Shown piece by piece: positions 26,004 to 36,210 of a DNA stretch of 64,000 nt; the first letter of the stretch is position 1, and the number at the start of each line of letters is the position of its first letter. Source of the stretch: Bradyrhizobium zhengyangense (GTDB taxonomy: Bacteria; Pseudomonadota; Alphaproteobacteria; Rhizobiales; Xanthobacteraceae); the NCBI RefSeq assembly GCF_022012435.1, contig NZ_JAKLUA010000001.1, positions 62,001-126,000 of the forward strand. The letters run 5' to 3'. The position numbers and the translations under genes were made by a program. The notes beneath the pieces are model-generated. The model was not told where the DNA came from. It was given only the letters and a program-made list of their open reading frames with translations, and made no database searches.

Positions 26004-26102
26004 ATGTTCAGGATTTTCGTGGAAGAAGCCGCTGCACTGACGTCGATCGCACTGTTTGTCGGGATGATCGCGATCTGGGCTCAGGTCATACCGCAGCTGT
26101 GA
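26004..26102 (+). CDS. Very small single-helix membrane protein, putatively LexA-controlled
   Basis: A 32-residue peptide from the ATG at 26004, which has TGGAG 6 nt upstream; an in-frame ATG at 25992 would give 36. It has a short charged N-terminus (MFRIFVEE), then one hydrophobic helix (AAALTSIALFVGMIAIWAQV) and a short end, IPQL. It is too short for automatic gene calls but has a good ribosome site, a promoter-like sequence with a LexA box just upstream, and a membrane-protein composition. Size, topology and control resemble SidA, the 29-residue SOS division inhibitor of Caulobacter. Sequence homology to SidA is not claimed. Confidence 0.65.
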   Translation: MFRIFVEEAAALTSIALFVGMIAIWAQVIPQL

Positions 26103-26291
26103 TCCCGCAGCTCCAGGCCCCTTGGGGAAAACCGGGATGAGACGGCGAAGCGGCAGCTACAGCGTGGACTCTGGCGCGGCGAGCCCCCACCATTGTGAGG
26201 CGAGTCGGCAAGGGTACTCCAATGGCGAGTGGATGATGATCCCGACGCCGGCGACCGCTCCATCTCATCTGCAAGAGGCCGTTACGCGACC

Positions 26292-29200
26292 ATGCCGAGC
26301 GCCGGATTTGTCCACCTTCACGTTCACTCGGCCTATTCGCTGCTCAAGGGCTCGATCAAGATCGCCAAGCTCGGCGAGCTCGCGAAGAAGGACCACCAGC
26401 CCGCGCTGGCGCTGACCGATACCGACAATCTATTCGGTGCGCTCGAATTCTCCGACAAGATGGCAGGCTACGGCATCCAGCCGATCGTCGGCCTGGAACT
26501 CGCGATCGATTTCGGCGACCAGGATCCCAGCGCGCGCAACGCGCTGCCGCCTTCGCGCGTGGTGCTGCTGGCAGCGCAGGAGCGCGGTTATCGCAGCCTG
26601 ATGCGGCTGAATTCGCGCGCCTTCCTCGAATCCCCTGACAGCCACGCGCCGTTCATCAAGTTCGATTGGTTCGACGGCGAGACCGAAGGCCTGATCGCGC
26701 TGACCGGCGGCCCTGATGGCCCGATCTCGTTGGCGCTGGCGAGCGGCCAGGCCGAGGTTGCGGCCGCGCGCTGCGAGCGTCTCGCCGGCCTGTTCGGCGA
26801 TCGCCTCTATGTCGAGCTGCAGCGCCACAACGTCGACAAGGAACGGCGCATCGAGAGCGGGCTGATCGACATCGCCTACGCCAAAGGCCTGCCGCTGGTC
26901 GCGACCAACGAGCCGTATTTCGCGTCGACCGACGATTATGAGGCGCATGACGCGCTGCTCTGCATCGCCGGCGGCCGGCTGATCGCGGAGAGCGAGCGCG
27001 AGCAGCTCACGCCCGATCACCGCTTCAAGACCCGCGCCGAGATGGCGGTGCTGTTCGCGGACATTCCGGAAGCGCTGGCATCCACCGTCGAGATCGCCGA
27101 GCGCTGCTCGTTCCGCCCGATGACGCGCAAGCCGATCCTGCCGTTCTTCACGGTCGGTGCCGCGGCAAGCACGGACGCGGCCGCGGTCGAGGCGGCGGAG
27201 CTGAAGCGGCAGGCGGAGGAGGGGCTCGCCAATCGCCTGCGCGTGCACGGACTGTCGCAGGGCACGAGCGAGGAAGATTACAACGAGCGTCTGGCGTTCG
27301 AGCTCGACGTCATCCTGCGCATGAAGTACGCGGGCTACTTCCTGATCGTGTCCGACTTCATCAAATGGGCGAAGTCTCAGGGCATTCCGGTCGGCCCCGG
27401 CCGCGGCTCCGGCGCAGGCTCGCTGGTGGCGTGGGCCTTGACCATCACCGACCTCGACCCGATCAAGTTCGGCCTGCTGTTCGAGCGCTTCCTCAATCCC
27501 GAGCGCGTCTCGATGCCGGACTTCGACATCGACTTCTGCCAGGATCGCCGCGGCGAGGTGATCAGGTACGTCCAGGAACGCTATGGCCGCGATCAGGTCG
27601 CGCAGATCATCACCTTCGGTACGCTGCAGGCCCGCGGCGTGCTGCGCGACGTCGGCCGTGTGCTGCAAATGCCCTACGGCCAGGTCGACAAGCTCACCAA
27701 GCTCGTGCCGCAGAATCCGGCGGCGCCTGTCACGCTCGCGGCCGCGATCGAGAGCGAGCCGAAGCTGCAGGCCTTCCGCGATGAAGATCCGATCGTGGCG
27801 CGCGCCTTCGACATCGCCCAGCGCCTCGAAGGCCTGACCCGTCACGCCTCGACCCACGCGGCCGGCATCGTGATCGGCGATCGTCCGTTGAGCGAGCTGG
27901 TGCCGCTCTACCGCGATCCGAAATCCGACATGCCGGTGACCCAGTTCAACATGAAATGGGTCGAGCCGGCCGGCCTCGTGAAGTTCGACTTCCTCGGCCT
28001 GAAGACGCTGACCGTGCTCGACGTCGCCTGCAAGCTGCTCAAGCCGCGCGACATCCATGTCGATCTCGCCACGCTGCCGATCGACGATGCCGAGAGCTAC
28101 CAGATGCTGGCGCGCGGCGAGGTGGTCGGCGTGTTCCAGGTTGAAAGCCAGGGCATGCGGCGCGCGCTGGTCGACATGCGGCCCGACCGTTTCGAGGACA
28201 TCATCGCGCTGGTCGCGCTGTATCGCCCGGGCCCGATGGCGAACATCCCGACCTATTGCGCGCGCAAGCACGGCGACGAGGAGCCGGAATATCTGCACCC
28301 CGTGCTCGAGCCGATCCTGAAGGAGACCTTCGGCGTCATCATCTACCAGGAACAGGTGATGCAGATCGCGCAGGTGATGTCGGGCTATTCGCTCGGCGAC
28401 GCCGATCTCCTGCGCCGCGCCATGGGTAAGAAGATCCGCGCCGAGATGGACAAGCAGCGCGACATCTTCGTCGCGGGCGCGGTGAAGAACGGCGTGCCGA
28501 AGGGGCAGGCCGAGACCATCTTCGAACTGCTCGCCAAGTTCGCCGACTACGGCTTCAACAAGAGCCACGCGGCGGCCTACGCGCTGGTGTCCTACCACAC
28601 CGCCTACATGAAGGCGCATTATCCGGTGGAGTTCATCGCAGCGTCGATGACGCTCGATCTGAACAATACGGACAAGCTCTCCGAATTCCGCTCCGAGGCG
28701 CAGCGCCTCGGCATCAAGGTCGAGCCGCCGAACATCAACCGCTCCGGCGCGACCTTCGAGGTCGGCGACAAGGTCATCTATTACGCGCTCGCCGCGCTCA
28801 AGGGCGTCGGCATCCAGGCCATCGACCAGATCATCGAGGAGCGGACCAAGCGCGGCCTGTTCACCTCGCTCGCCGACTTCGCCGCACGCGTCAATCCGCG
28901 CGCGATCAACAAGCGCATCATCGAGAGTCTCGCTGCCGCCGGCGCCTTCGACACGCTGGAGCCGAACCGCGCCCGTGTTTTCGCCGGCGCGGATTCGATT
29001 CTGGCCGCTTGCCAGCGCGCGCATCAGGCCGAGACCAGCGGCCAGAACGACATGTTCGGCATGGCGGCAGATGCGCCGACCATCATGCTGCCGCAGATCG
29101 AGCCGTGGCTGCCGGCCGAAAAACTCCGCCGCGAATACGACGCCGTCGGCTTCTTCCTGTCGGGCCATCCGCTCGATGATTACGCCACCGTGTTGAAGCG

Positions 29201-29795
29201 GCTGCGGGTGCAGTCGTGGGCGGAATTCTCGCGCGCGGTGAAGACCGGCGCCACCGCGGGCAAGGTTGCAGCGACGGTGGTATCGCGCATGGAGCGGCGC
29301 ACCAAGACCGGCAACAAGATGGGCATCATGGGGTTGTCCGATCCCACGGGCCATTTCGAGGCCGTGCTGTTCTCCGAAGGCCTTGCACAATATCGCGATG
29401 TGCTGGAGCCGGGCGCGGCCGTGCTGCTGCAGCTCGGTGCGGAATTGCAGGGCGAGGACGTCCGCGCCCGCGTGCTGCATGCCGAGCCGCTCGATGACGC
29501 TGCCGCCAAGACACAGAAGGGCCTGCGCATCTTCGTGCGCGATACCAAGCCGCTGGACTCGATCGCCAAGCGCCTGGCCGGCCCCGAAGCCGCAGGCACG
29601 AATGCCGCCGCACCAAAAATCGGCAGCCCCGGCATCGCACCGCGCTCCAACGGCGACGGCGAGGTCTCGCTGGTGATGATGCTCGACCTCGAGACCGAGG
29701 TCGAGATGAAGCTGCCCGGGCGCTTCAAGGTCTCGCCGCAGATCGCCGGTGCCATCAAGGCGGTGGCCGGCGTGGTGGATGTGCAGCAGATATAG
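26292..29795 (+). CDS. dnaE: DNA polymerase III alpha subunit
   Basis: Replicative polymerase of 1167 aa. The ATG at 26292 gives the usual PHP-domain N-terminus (FVHLHVHSAYSLLKGSI); an upstream in-frame ATG at 26229 adds only a non-conserved extension. The PHP domain spans about residues 5-270. The C-family polymerase core has GPGRGSGAGSLVAWAL and the catalytic aspartates in MPDFDIDFCQDRRG near residue 408. YGFNKSHAAAYALVSYHTAY lies in the fingers. The tandem HhH region is around 830-880, and the OB fold and tau-binding tail follow. It is DnaE1, not the error-prone DnaE2, by its length and PHP residues. A small LexA-box gene lies directly upstream. Confidence 0.97.
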   Translation: MPSAGFVHLHVHSAYSLLKGSIKIAKLGELAKKDHQPALALTDTDNLFGALEFSDKMAGYGIQPIVGLELAIDFGDQDPSARNALPPSRVVLLAAQERGYRSLMRLNSRAFLESPDSHAPFIKFDWFDGETEGLIALTGGPDGPISLALASGQAEVAAARCERLAGLFGDRLYVELQRHNVDKERRIESGLIDIAYAKGLPLVATNEPYFASTDDYEAHDALLCIAGGRLIAESEREQLTPDHRFKTRAEMAVLFADIPEALASTVEIAERCSFRPMTRKPILPFFTVGAAASTDAAAVEAAELKRQAEEGLANRLRVHGLSQGTSEEDYNERLAFELDVILRMKYAGYFLIVSDFIKWAKSQGIPVGPGRGSGAGSLVAWALTITDLDPIKFGLLFERFLNPERVSMPDFDIDFCQDRRGEVIRYVQERYGRDQVAQIITFGTLQARGVLRDVGRVLQMPYGQVDKLTKLVPQNPAAPVTLAAAIESEPKLQAFRDEDPIVARAFDIAQRLEGLTRHASTHAAGIVIGDRPLSELVPLYRDPKSDMPVTQFNMKWVEPAGLVKFDFLGLKTLTVLDVACKLLKPRDIHVDLATLPIDDAESYQMLARGEVVGVFQVESQGMRRALVDMRPDRFEDIIALVALYRPGPMANIPTYCARKHGDEEPEYLHPVLEPILKETFGVIIYQEQVMQIAQVMSGYSLGDADLLRRAMGKKIRAEMDKQRDIFVAGAVKNGVPKGQAETIFELLAKFADYGFNKSHAAAYALVSYHTAYMKAHYPVEFIAASMTLDLNNTDKLSEFRSEAQRLGIKVEPPNINRSGATFEVGDKVIYYALAALKGVGIQAIDQIIEERTKRGLFTSLADFAARVNPRAINKRIIESLAAAGAFDTLEPNRARVFAGADSILAACQRAHQAETSGQNDMFGMAADAPTIMLPQIEPWLPAEKLRREYDAVGFFLSGHPLDDYATVLKRLRVQSWAEFSRAVKTGATAGKVAATVVSRMERRTKTGNKMGIMGLSDPTGHFEAVLFSEGLAQYRDVLEPGAAVLLQLGAELQGEDVRARVLHAEPLDDAAAKTQKGLRIFVRDTKPLDSIAKRLAGPEAAGTNAAAPKIGSPGIAPRSNGDGEVSLVMMLDLETEVEMKLPGRFKVSPQIAGAIKAVAGVVDVQQI

Positions 29796-29912
29796 CCGTG
29801 CTGCCGCGCAATTGCGCGTGAGCCCGGCGGGCGCGGTAAACGCAAACACGCCGTTGCAACCAGACGATGTTTCCGGCTAGCATGCCTTCGGGGAATAAAG
29901 TTCGGGGGCGTG

Positions 29913-30443
29913 ATGTTGTTGCGTGGACTGGTGCTGCTCGTGGCTGCGGCGTTGCTGTGCGGCTGTGAGACGACTGCTCGAAGCGGGCTGGATTATGCGG
30001 ACACGCTGCGGAAGATCGGGCCACCGAAAGCGGGCCAGGCGCGCATCGTTGTGCTTCGCGAAAAGGGTTATGGCGGTCTTGCCGATGCGGGCTGGGGATT
30101 TAAGCTTGATGGCACGCCGCTCTCGGGGCTGAAGACCGGCACCTACGTCTATGCTGATCGTCCGGCAGGTCTGCATTGGTTCGTGGCGGAGGAGGCAGGC
30201 TTTCCCGGCGTCACGCACGTCGAGTTTACTGCGCGTTCGGGGGAGACCTTGTTTTTCGTCGCCCGCGTGAGCGAACGCAAGAACGCCGTGATCGCAAATG
30301 CCAGTACGGGATTGCTGGGCTATGGTCTCACACTCGCAATGACCTCCGGCTACAAGAACCAGGGGCCCGTCGATTTCCTGGCGCTGGATGAAGCGGCGGC
30401 ACGAACGACGATCGCCGAGCTGAAGCTGGCCCAGGCCGAGTAG
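29913..30443 (+). CDS. Predicted lipoprotein (DUF2846-like)
   Basis: A 176-residue protein beginning MLLRGLVLLVAAALLCGCETT. LLCGC is a lipobox, so the Cys after the signal peptide is probably lipidated. The body is beta-rich (QARIVVLREKGYGG, LDGTPLSGLKTGTYVYADRP, GETLFFVARVS), the DUF2846 pattern of a small immunoglobulin-like domain. The start is ATG 29913, preceded by GGGGG; a GTG lies just before it. Function unknown. Separate from dnaE (117-nt gap) and from the carbonic anhydrase gene (101-nt gap). Confidence 0.8.
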   Translation: MLLRGLVLLVAAALLCGCETTARSGLDYADTLRKIGPPKAGQARIVVLREKGYGGLADAGWGFKLDGTPLSGLKTGTYVYADRPAGLHWFVAEEAGFPGVTHVEFTARSGETLFFVARVSERKNAVIANASTGLLGYGLTLAMTSGYKNQGPVDFLALDEAAARTTIAELKLAQAE

Positions 30444-30544
30444 GTGCGGAGCAGGGCGACTCCGGGGTTCGTGACGTCGTCGCAGCAGGGATGTAAGATA
30501 GCGCGTCTGCGCTGATCCCGTCGGAACGGTCGAGGAGACCAATC

Positions 30545-31285
30545 ATGTGCGACCAATGCCCTGAAGATCGCTCCAATCATGCAGTGCCTTCACGCCGGTC
30601 TGCGATACTGCTCGGAGCCTCTGTGCTGGGCACCGTCTTCGCCGATCGCGCCTTCGCCAAGGAGCACAAGGCGCCGCCCAAGCCGCAGAATGTGCTGGCG
30701 CCGGACGCGGCGCTGAAGCGGCTAATGGACGGCAATGCCCGCTACGTCGACGGCGTCACGCGGCGCCACGATTTCAAGCACGAGCGTGAGGCGTTGGCCG
30801 GCGGGCAGAATCCGTTCGCGGCAGTGCTGAGCTGCGCCGACTCGCGCATCGCGCCGGAGTACGCGTTTGACACCGGACGCGGCGATCTCTTCGTCTGCCG
30901 TGTCGCAGGCAATTTTGCCGGCACCGAGACCATCGCCAGCATGGAATACGCGGTCGCGGTGCTCAATACGCCGCTGATCCTCGTGCTCGGCCATGACGCT
31001 TGCGGTGCGGTCGATGCAACGCTGAAGGCGATCAAGGACGACAAGCCGCCGCCGGGACATATCCCCTCGCTGGTCGATGCGATTGCGCCGGCTGCAAAGG
31101 CCGCGATGCAACAGGGCGGGGACACGCTCGACAAGGCGATCCGCCAGAACGTGATCGACAATGTCGCGAAGCTGAAGGCGGCGGCGCCGATCCTCAACGC
31201 GGCCGTGGAGCAGGGCAAGCTGAAGATCGCCGGCGGCATCTACCGGCTCTCGACGGGAACAGTGGATCTGATCGCGCAAGGCTAA
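30545..31285 (+). CDS. Exported beta-class carbonic anhydrase
   Basis: Interconverts CO2 and bicarbonate. The 246-residue protein has a Tat-like leader (SRRSAILLGASVLGTVFADRAFA), so it is probably periplasmic. The beta-class zinc site is complete: Cys97 with its Asp-Arg dyad in SCADSR, then His and Cys in LGHDACGAV near residues 150-155. The fold follows the usual length, including GIYRLSTGTVDLI at the C-terminus. No transporter or urease gene is adjacent, so its physiological role (CO2 supply, pH) is open. Confidence 0.93.
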   Translation: MCDQCPEDRSNHAVPSRRSAILLGASVLGTVFADRAFAKEHKAPPKPQNVLAPDAALKRLMDGNARYVDGVTRRHDFKHEREALAGGQNPFAAVLSCADSRIAPEYAFDTGRGDLFVCRVAGNFAGTETIASMEYAVAVLNTPLILVLGHDACGAVDATLKAIKDDKPPPGHIPSLVDAIAPAAKAAMQQGGDTLDKAIRQNVIDNVAKLKAAAPILNAAVEQGKLKIAGGIYRLSTGTVDLIAQG

Positions 31286-31447
31286 GGCAAAGGCATAGGC
31301 GGAAGCTTACGCGGAGCTGACGCGAGCTGGCGGGATCGGCAGATGCCATGGCGCCGCCTCAATCCGAGCCTTTCGTTCAAGTGCCGTTCAGACGGCCGCG
31401 CGTCTGATGCGTGGTGGACACTCAACAACAATAATGGGCAGCAAGCC

Positions 31448-33892
31448 ATGCGCGGGACACACAAGGCCTTCCTCTGCTTCCTTCTACCGATCCTGCTTGT
31501 TGCAGGCGTGATTGCTCCGGCGCGCGCGCAGCAGCAGGAAAAGCGCATCGCGCTCGTGGTCGGCAACGGCGCCTATTCCAAGTCGCCGCTGGCAACCACC
31601 GCCAATGATGCCGGCCTGATCGCGCAGACGCTGCAGGCCGCGGGCTTCGACGTGGTCGGCGCGCGCGATCTCGATGGCGACACGCTGCGCAAGAGTCTGC
31701 GTGACTTCATCCAGAAGGCGCAGGCCTCGGGACCCGGCACCGTCGCGATGATCTATCTGTCCGGCTACGGCGTGCAGCTGGCCGGCGAGAACTATTTCAT
31801 CCCCGTCGACTCCAACATCACGCGGGACACCGACATTCCGACCGAGGCGCTTCGCCTCAGCGACTATGCCCGCCAGCTTGCCGCCATCCAGCTCAAGGCC
31901 AACATCATCGTGCTCGACGCCGCGCGGGCGCAGCCCTTCGTCGAGGGCGGCCAGCAGCCGATCGCGAGCGGACTGGCGCTGGTCGAGCCGGATCCGAACA
32001 TGCTGATCGCCTTCAATGCGGCGCCGGGCACGGTGGCCCCAGAGGAGCCGGGACCCTACGGTATCTATGCGCAGTCGCTTGCCGAGATGATCCGCACCGG
32101 CGGCCTGTCGTTGCCTGAGGTGTTCGACCGTGTCCGCCTGCGCGTCAATGAGTCCTCGAAAGGCGCACAGGTGCCGTGGGACGACCAGAAGGTCTCCGCA
32201 CAGTTCACCTTCTTCGATCGCGCTCCCGACGCGCCGCCGCCAGCGGCCGCGCCCGACCAGGTCGCGGCGATCCGCAACAGGCCGATTCGCGATCTCGGCG
32301 TGCAGGATGCCTATGCCGCCGCGCTCGAGCGCGACACGCTGCCGGCCTATGAGGATTTTCTCGCAGCCTATCCCGGCGATCCCCTGGCCAAGCGCGTGAT
32401 GGCCATCGTCGCGGCGCGCCGCGAGGCGATCACCTGGCGGCGGTCCTATCGCGCCGACACGCCGGATGCCTATTGGTCGTATCTGCGCCGCTATCCGCGC
32501 GGGCCGCATGCGGGCGATGCAAGGCGCAGGCTCGCAATCCTGACCGCGCCGCTCGAGCCGCCGCCGACTTTCGCGATGATGGACTATGACGTGCCGCCGC
32601 CGCCGCCGGAGGAGGTCGTCTATGTCGACCGTCCGGTGCTATATTTCAGCGATCCTGTGTTCGACTTCGTGCCGCCGCCGCCGCCGCCGATCTATTTCTG
32701 TCCGCCGCCGCCGCCTGACTTCGTGGTGCTGCCGCCGCCGCTGCCGGTGGTCGGCTTGTTCGTGCTGCCGCAGCCGGTCTTCGTGCCGATCCCGGCGTTC
32801 TACAGTCCGCCGGTTTATGTCACGCCGCCGCCGAACAACATCATCTTCAACAACATTCATAACACCACGGTCATCAACACCGTGATCAACCAGCCACCGG
32901 CGCCGCTGCCGGCCGGCAACGCGGCTGCGGCCGCAGCCATTGCCGCCAACGGACCGGGGCGCCCGAGCGGGATGACGCAGGTGCCGACGGTCGTGAAGCA
33001 GCAGGCGCAACAGATCCAGGCCAATCCGAACCAGCCGCTCAAGCCGAGCCAGGCGGCGCTCGTCAGCAACCCCACGGCAAAGCCGGCGGCGATGAAGGTG
33101 ATGCAGGTTCACGCGACGCCGACCGCGGTCACTCCGTCTACGGCGGCGCCCGGCCATGCGTTGCCGGGCTTCCAGAACCCGCCGGCCGCGCCAGCCGGTG
33201 CGGCCCAGGCCCCCAACGGTAAACTGGCGCCGACGGCAAATGCGCCGGCCAGTGGCCAGCCGCCGGCCCATCCCGCTACGTCGGCCGCGCCCACCACCAC
33301 AACTGCTCCGGCCAACGCCGCAACCACGCCGGCTTCCAAGCCGCCCGTGGCGCAAACACCGCCGACGGGCGCGCCGGATCCGCATGCCAAATCACTGGCG
33401 CATGAGCCGCCCGTCACGCCGCCGACCACGACCCCGGCAGGCAAGCCGGGCGTGACCACGACCAATGTGACCAATGGAAAGCCGACGCAGCCGTCGCCGC
33501 CCGTCGCCGCGCACGAGCCGATCAAGCCGCAGGGCCAGCGGCCCGCAACGCCATCGCCCGCGCAGGTAACAAGGCCGCCGCCGCCGGCGCCGCACCCGCA
33601 GGCGCTCGCAAGGCCGACGCCTCCACCTCCGCCACACGTGGCGCCGCCTCCGCCGCGGGTAGCGCCCCCGCCGCCGCGGGTGGCCGCGCCGCCCCCGCCA
33701 CCGCGCCCGCCGGTTGCAGCCGCACGGCCCGCTCCGCCGCCGCCGCCCGTGGCCAGGCCGGCGCCCCCACCGCCGCCGCCGCGAATGGCGGTCGCGCCGC
33801 CCCCGCCGCCGCGTCCGGCCGCACCGCCGCCACGACCGCCTGCACCGCCGCCAGCGGCGAAAAAGTGTCCGCCCAACCAGCCCAAGTGCTAG
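31448..33892 (+). CDS. Exported caspase-fold protein lacking both catalytic residues, with proline-rich tail
   Basis: An 814-residue protein from the ATG at 31448, giving a signal peptide (FLCFLLPILLVAGVIAPARA). A peptidase C14-like domain (about 30-265) starts RIALVVGNGAYSKSPLATTANDA. At the catalytic His site it reads MIYLSGYGVQ, with Tyr107 in place of His; at the Cys site IIVLDAARAQPF, with Ala159 in place of Cys. It therefore cannot be a cysteine protease. Residues about 300-370 resemble short repeats (AYEDFLAAYPGDPLAKRV, YWSYLRRYPRGPHAGDAR). The rest is Pro/Ala-rich with many PPP runs, ending KKCPPNQPKC. It is probably a binding or scaffold protein of the cell envelope. Stands alone. 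Confidence 0.85.
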   Translation: MRGTHKAFLCFLLPILLVAGVIAPARAQQQEKRIALVVGNGAYSKSPLATTANDAGLIAQTLQAAGFDVVGARDLDGDTLRKSLRDFIQKAQASGPGTVAMIYLSGYGVQLAGENYFIPVDSNITRDTDIPTEALRLSDYARQLAAIQLKANIIVLDAARAQPFVEGGQQPIASGLALVEPDPNMLIAFNAAPGTVAPEEPGPYGIYAQSLAEMIRTGGLSLPEVFDRVRLRVNESSKGAQVPWDDQKVSAQFTFFDRAPDAPPPAAAPDQVAAIRNRPIRDLGVQDAYAAALERDTLPAYEDFLAAYPGDPLAKRVMAIVAARREAITWRRSYRADTPDAYWSYLRRYPRGPHAGDARRRLAILTAPLEPPPTFAMMDYDVPPPPPEEVVYVDRPVLYFSDPVFDFVPPPPPPIYFCPPPPPDFVVLPPPLPVVGLFVLPQPVFVPIPAFYSPPVYVTPPPNNIIFNNIHNTTVINTVINQPPAPLPAGNAAAAAAIAANGPGRPSGMTQVPTVVKQQAQQIQANPNQPLKPSQAALVSNPTAKPAAMKVMQVHATPTAVTPSTAAPGHALPGFQNPPAAPAGAAQAPNGKLAPTANAPASGQPPAHPATSAAPTTTTAPANAATTPASKPPVAQTPPTGAPDPHAKSLAHEPPVTPPTTTPAGKPGVTTTNVTNGKPTQPSPPVAAHEPIKPQGQRPATPSPAQVTRPPPPAPHPQALARPTPPPPPHVAPPPPRVAPPPPRVAAPPPPPRPPVAAARPAPPPPPVARPAPPPPPPRMAVAPPPPPRPAAPPPRPPAPPPAAKKCPPNQPKC

Positions 33893-34101
33893 CGGACAGG
33901 GCGCAAATCCCGAAAAAGGCCTTTCGCGAGCGGTAAAAGCCCCGAAAGGCCCTTATTTCCTTGCTTCTGGCCGAAATGGCGCTATATAGCGCGCCATCTC
34001 ACACGGAAGCATGGCTCACAAGGCCGTCCGGTGGCAGCCGGGGCGACATCGCTCCGTTTTGCTCACACGCTTCCGGAGGAACCAACCGGAGAATTAGAAC
34101 G
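33893..34101 (+). promoter_or_regulatory. rpsB promoter and leader
   Basis: GCGC-TATATA-GCGC is a perfect 14-bp palindrome (33979-33992) inside longer arms ATGGCGC/GCGCCAT, with TATATA in -10-like position. In the presumed leader, CGGAAGC (34004-34010) can pair with GCTTCCG (34069-34075). GGAG at 34088-34091 is the ribosome site of rpsB. The leader could mediate S2 autoregulation; this is inference. Confidence 0.45.
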
Positions 34102-35091
<990 letters not shown>

Positions 35092-35226
35092 TCAAAACGG
35101 CGATGGGTTGGCCGGACCGGATCCGGCCACCATTTCATTCAGTTGACGCGAATTCCTGAGATGGACCGCGGCGGGGCAATTGGAGCCACGCCGCGGCAAA
35201 CCGGCAGGCAAGAAGGATTTTCAACG

Positions 35227-36150
35227 ATGGCAACGATCACTGCTGCGATGGTCAAGGATCTGCGCGAGTCCACCGGCGCAGGCATGATGGACTGCAAGGC
35301 CGCGCTGACCGAGAACGACGGCAACATGGAAGCTGCGCAGGATTGGCTGCGCAAGAAGGGCCTGTCCAAGGCCGCCAAGAAGTCGGGCCGCGTCGCGGCC
35401 GAAGGCCTCATCGGCGCGCTCACCAAGGGCAACAAGGGCGTCGTGGTCGAGGTCAACTCCGAGACCGATTTCGTCGCGCGTAACGGCCAGTTCCAGGGCC
35501 TGGTCAAGATGGTCGCCCAGGTCGCTTTCGACGCCGGCGCCGATGTCGAGAAGATCAAGGCCGCCAAGGTCGGCGACGTCACGGTGGAAGCCGCGATCAA
35601 CGACGCGATCGCGACCATCGGCGAGAACATGACGCTGCGCCGCGCGGCTTCGCTCGAAGTGAGCCAGGGCGTGGTGTCGAGCTACGTCCACGGTGCGGTC
35701 GTCGACGGTGCCGGCAAGATGGGCGTGATCGTGGCGCTGGAATCGCCCGGCAAGGCCGACGAGCTCGCAGCGCTCGGCCGCCAGATCGCGATGCATGTCG
35801 CCGCCGCCAACCCGCTTGCGCTGGACCCGTCCGGTCTCGATCCGGCCGTCGTCAAGCGCGAGAAGGACGTGCTCGCCGACAAATATCGCCAGCAGGGCAA
35901 GCCCGAGAACGTGATTGAGAAGATCGTCGAGTCCGGCCTGAAGACCTACTACAAGGAAGTGTGCCTGCTCGAGCAGGCCTTCATCCACGACACCGGCAAG
36001 TCGGTGGCGCAGGCGGTGAAGGAAGCCGAGGGCAAGGTCGGCGGCGCCGTGAAGATCGCGGGCTTCGTGCGCTATGCTCTCGGTGAGGGAATCGAGAAGC
36101 AGGAATCGGACTTCGCGGCTGAGGTCGCGGCGGCCAGCGGCAAGAAGTAA
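35227..36150 (+). CDS. tsf: Elongation factor Ts
   Basis: Guanine-nucleotide exchange factor for EF-Tu, 307 aa. The start ATG at 35227 follows AAGGATTTTCAACG and gives [20 protein letters not shown]; an earlier in-frame ATG is not conserved. The UBA-like N-terminal domain contains [14 protein letters not shown], and the core begins [18 protein letters not shown], both signatures of EF-Ts. It lies 135 nt after rpsB, the universal order. Confidence 0.98.
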   Translation: MATITAAMVKDLRESTGAGMMDCKAALTENDGNMEAAQDWLRKKGLSKAAKKSGRVAAEGLIGALTKGNKGVVVEVNSETDFVARNGQFQGLVKMVAQVAFDAGADVEKIKAAKVGDVTVEAAINDAIATIGENMTLRRAASLEVSQGVVSSYVHGAVVDGAGKMGVIVALESPGKADELAALGRQIAMHVAAANPLALDPSGLDPAVVKREKDVLADKYRQQGKPENVIEKIVESGLKTYYKEVCLLEQAFIHDTGKSVAQAVKEAEGKVGGAVKIAGFVRYALGEGIEKQESDFAAEVAAASGKK

Positions 36151-36210
36151 GCGCCGGAACGTTCCTTCCGGCGTGCCGCCGGAAGCGGCGCCCGGACGAG
36201 GAAAGTGCTC

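Noticed and set aside
26102..26138. Terminator after the micro-membrane-protein gene (ATCCCG/CGGGAT with inner CCCC-TT-GGGG)
   Set aside because: The stems are short and interrupted and no T-tract follows, so read-through into dnaE cannot be excluded or asserted.
29805..29818. Terminator after dnaE (CGCGCAA/TTGCGCG palindrome)
   Set aside because: It has no loop and no T-run, so it is not called an intrinsic terminator.
26430..29849. A 1139-codon open frame on the minus strand opposite dnaE
   Set aside because: Antisense shadow of dnaE. dnaE has full domain evidence; the reverse frame has none.
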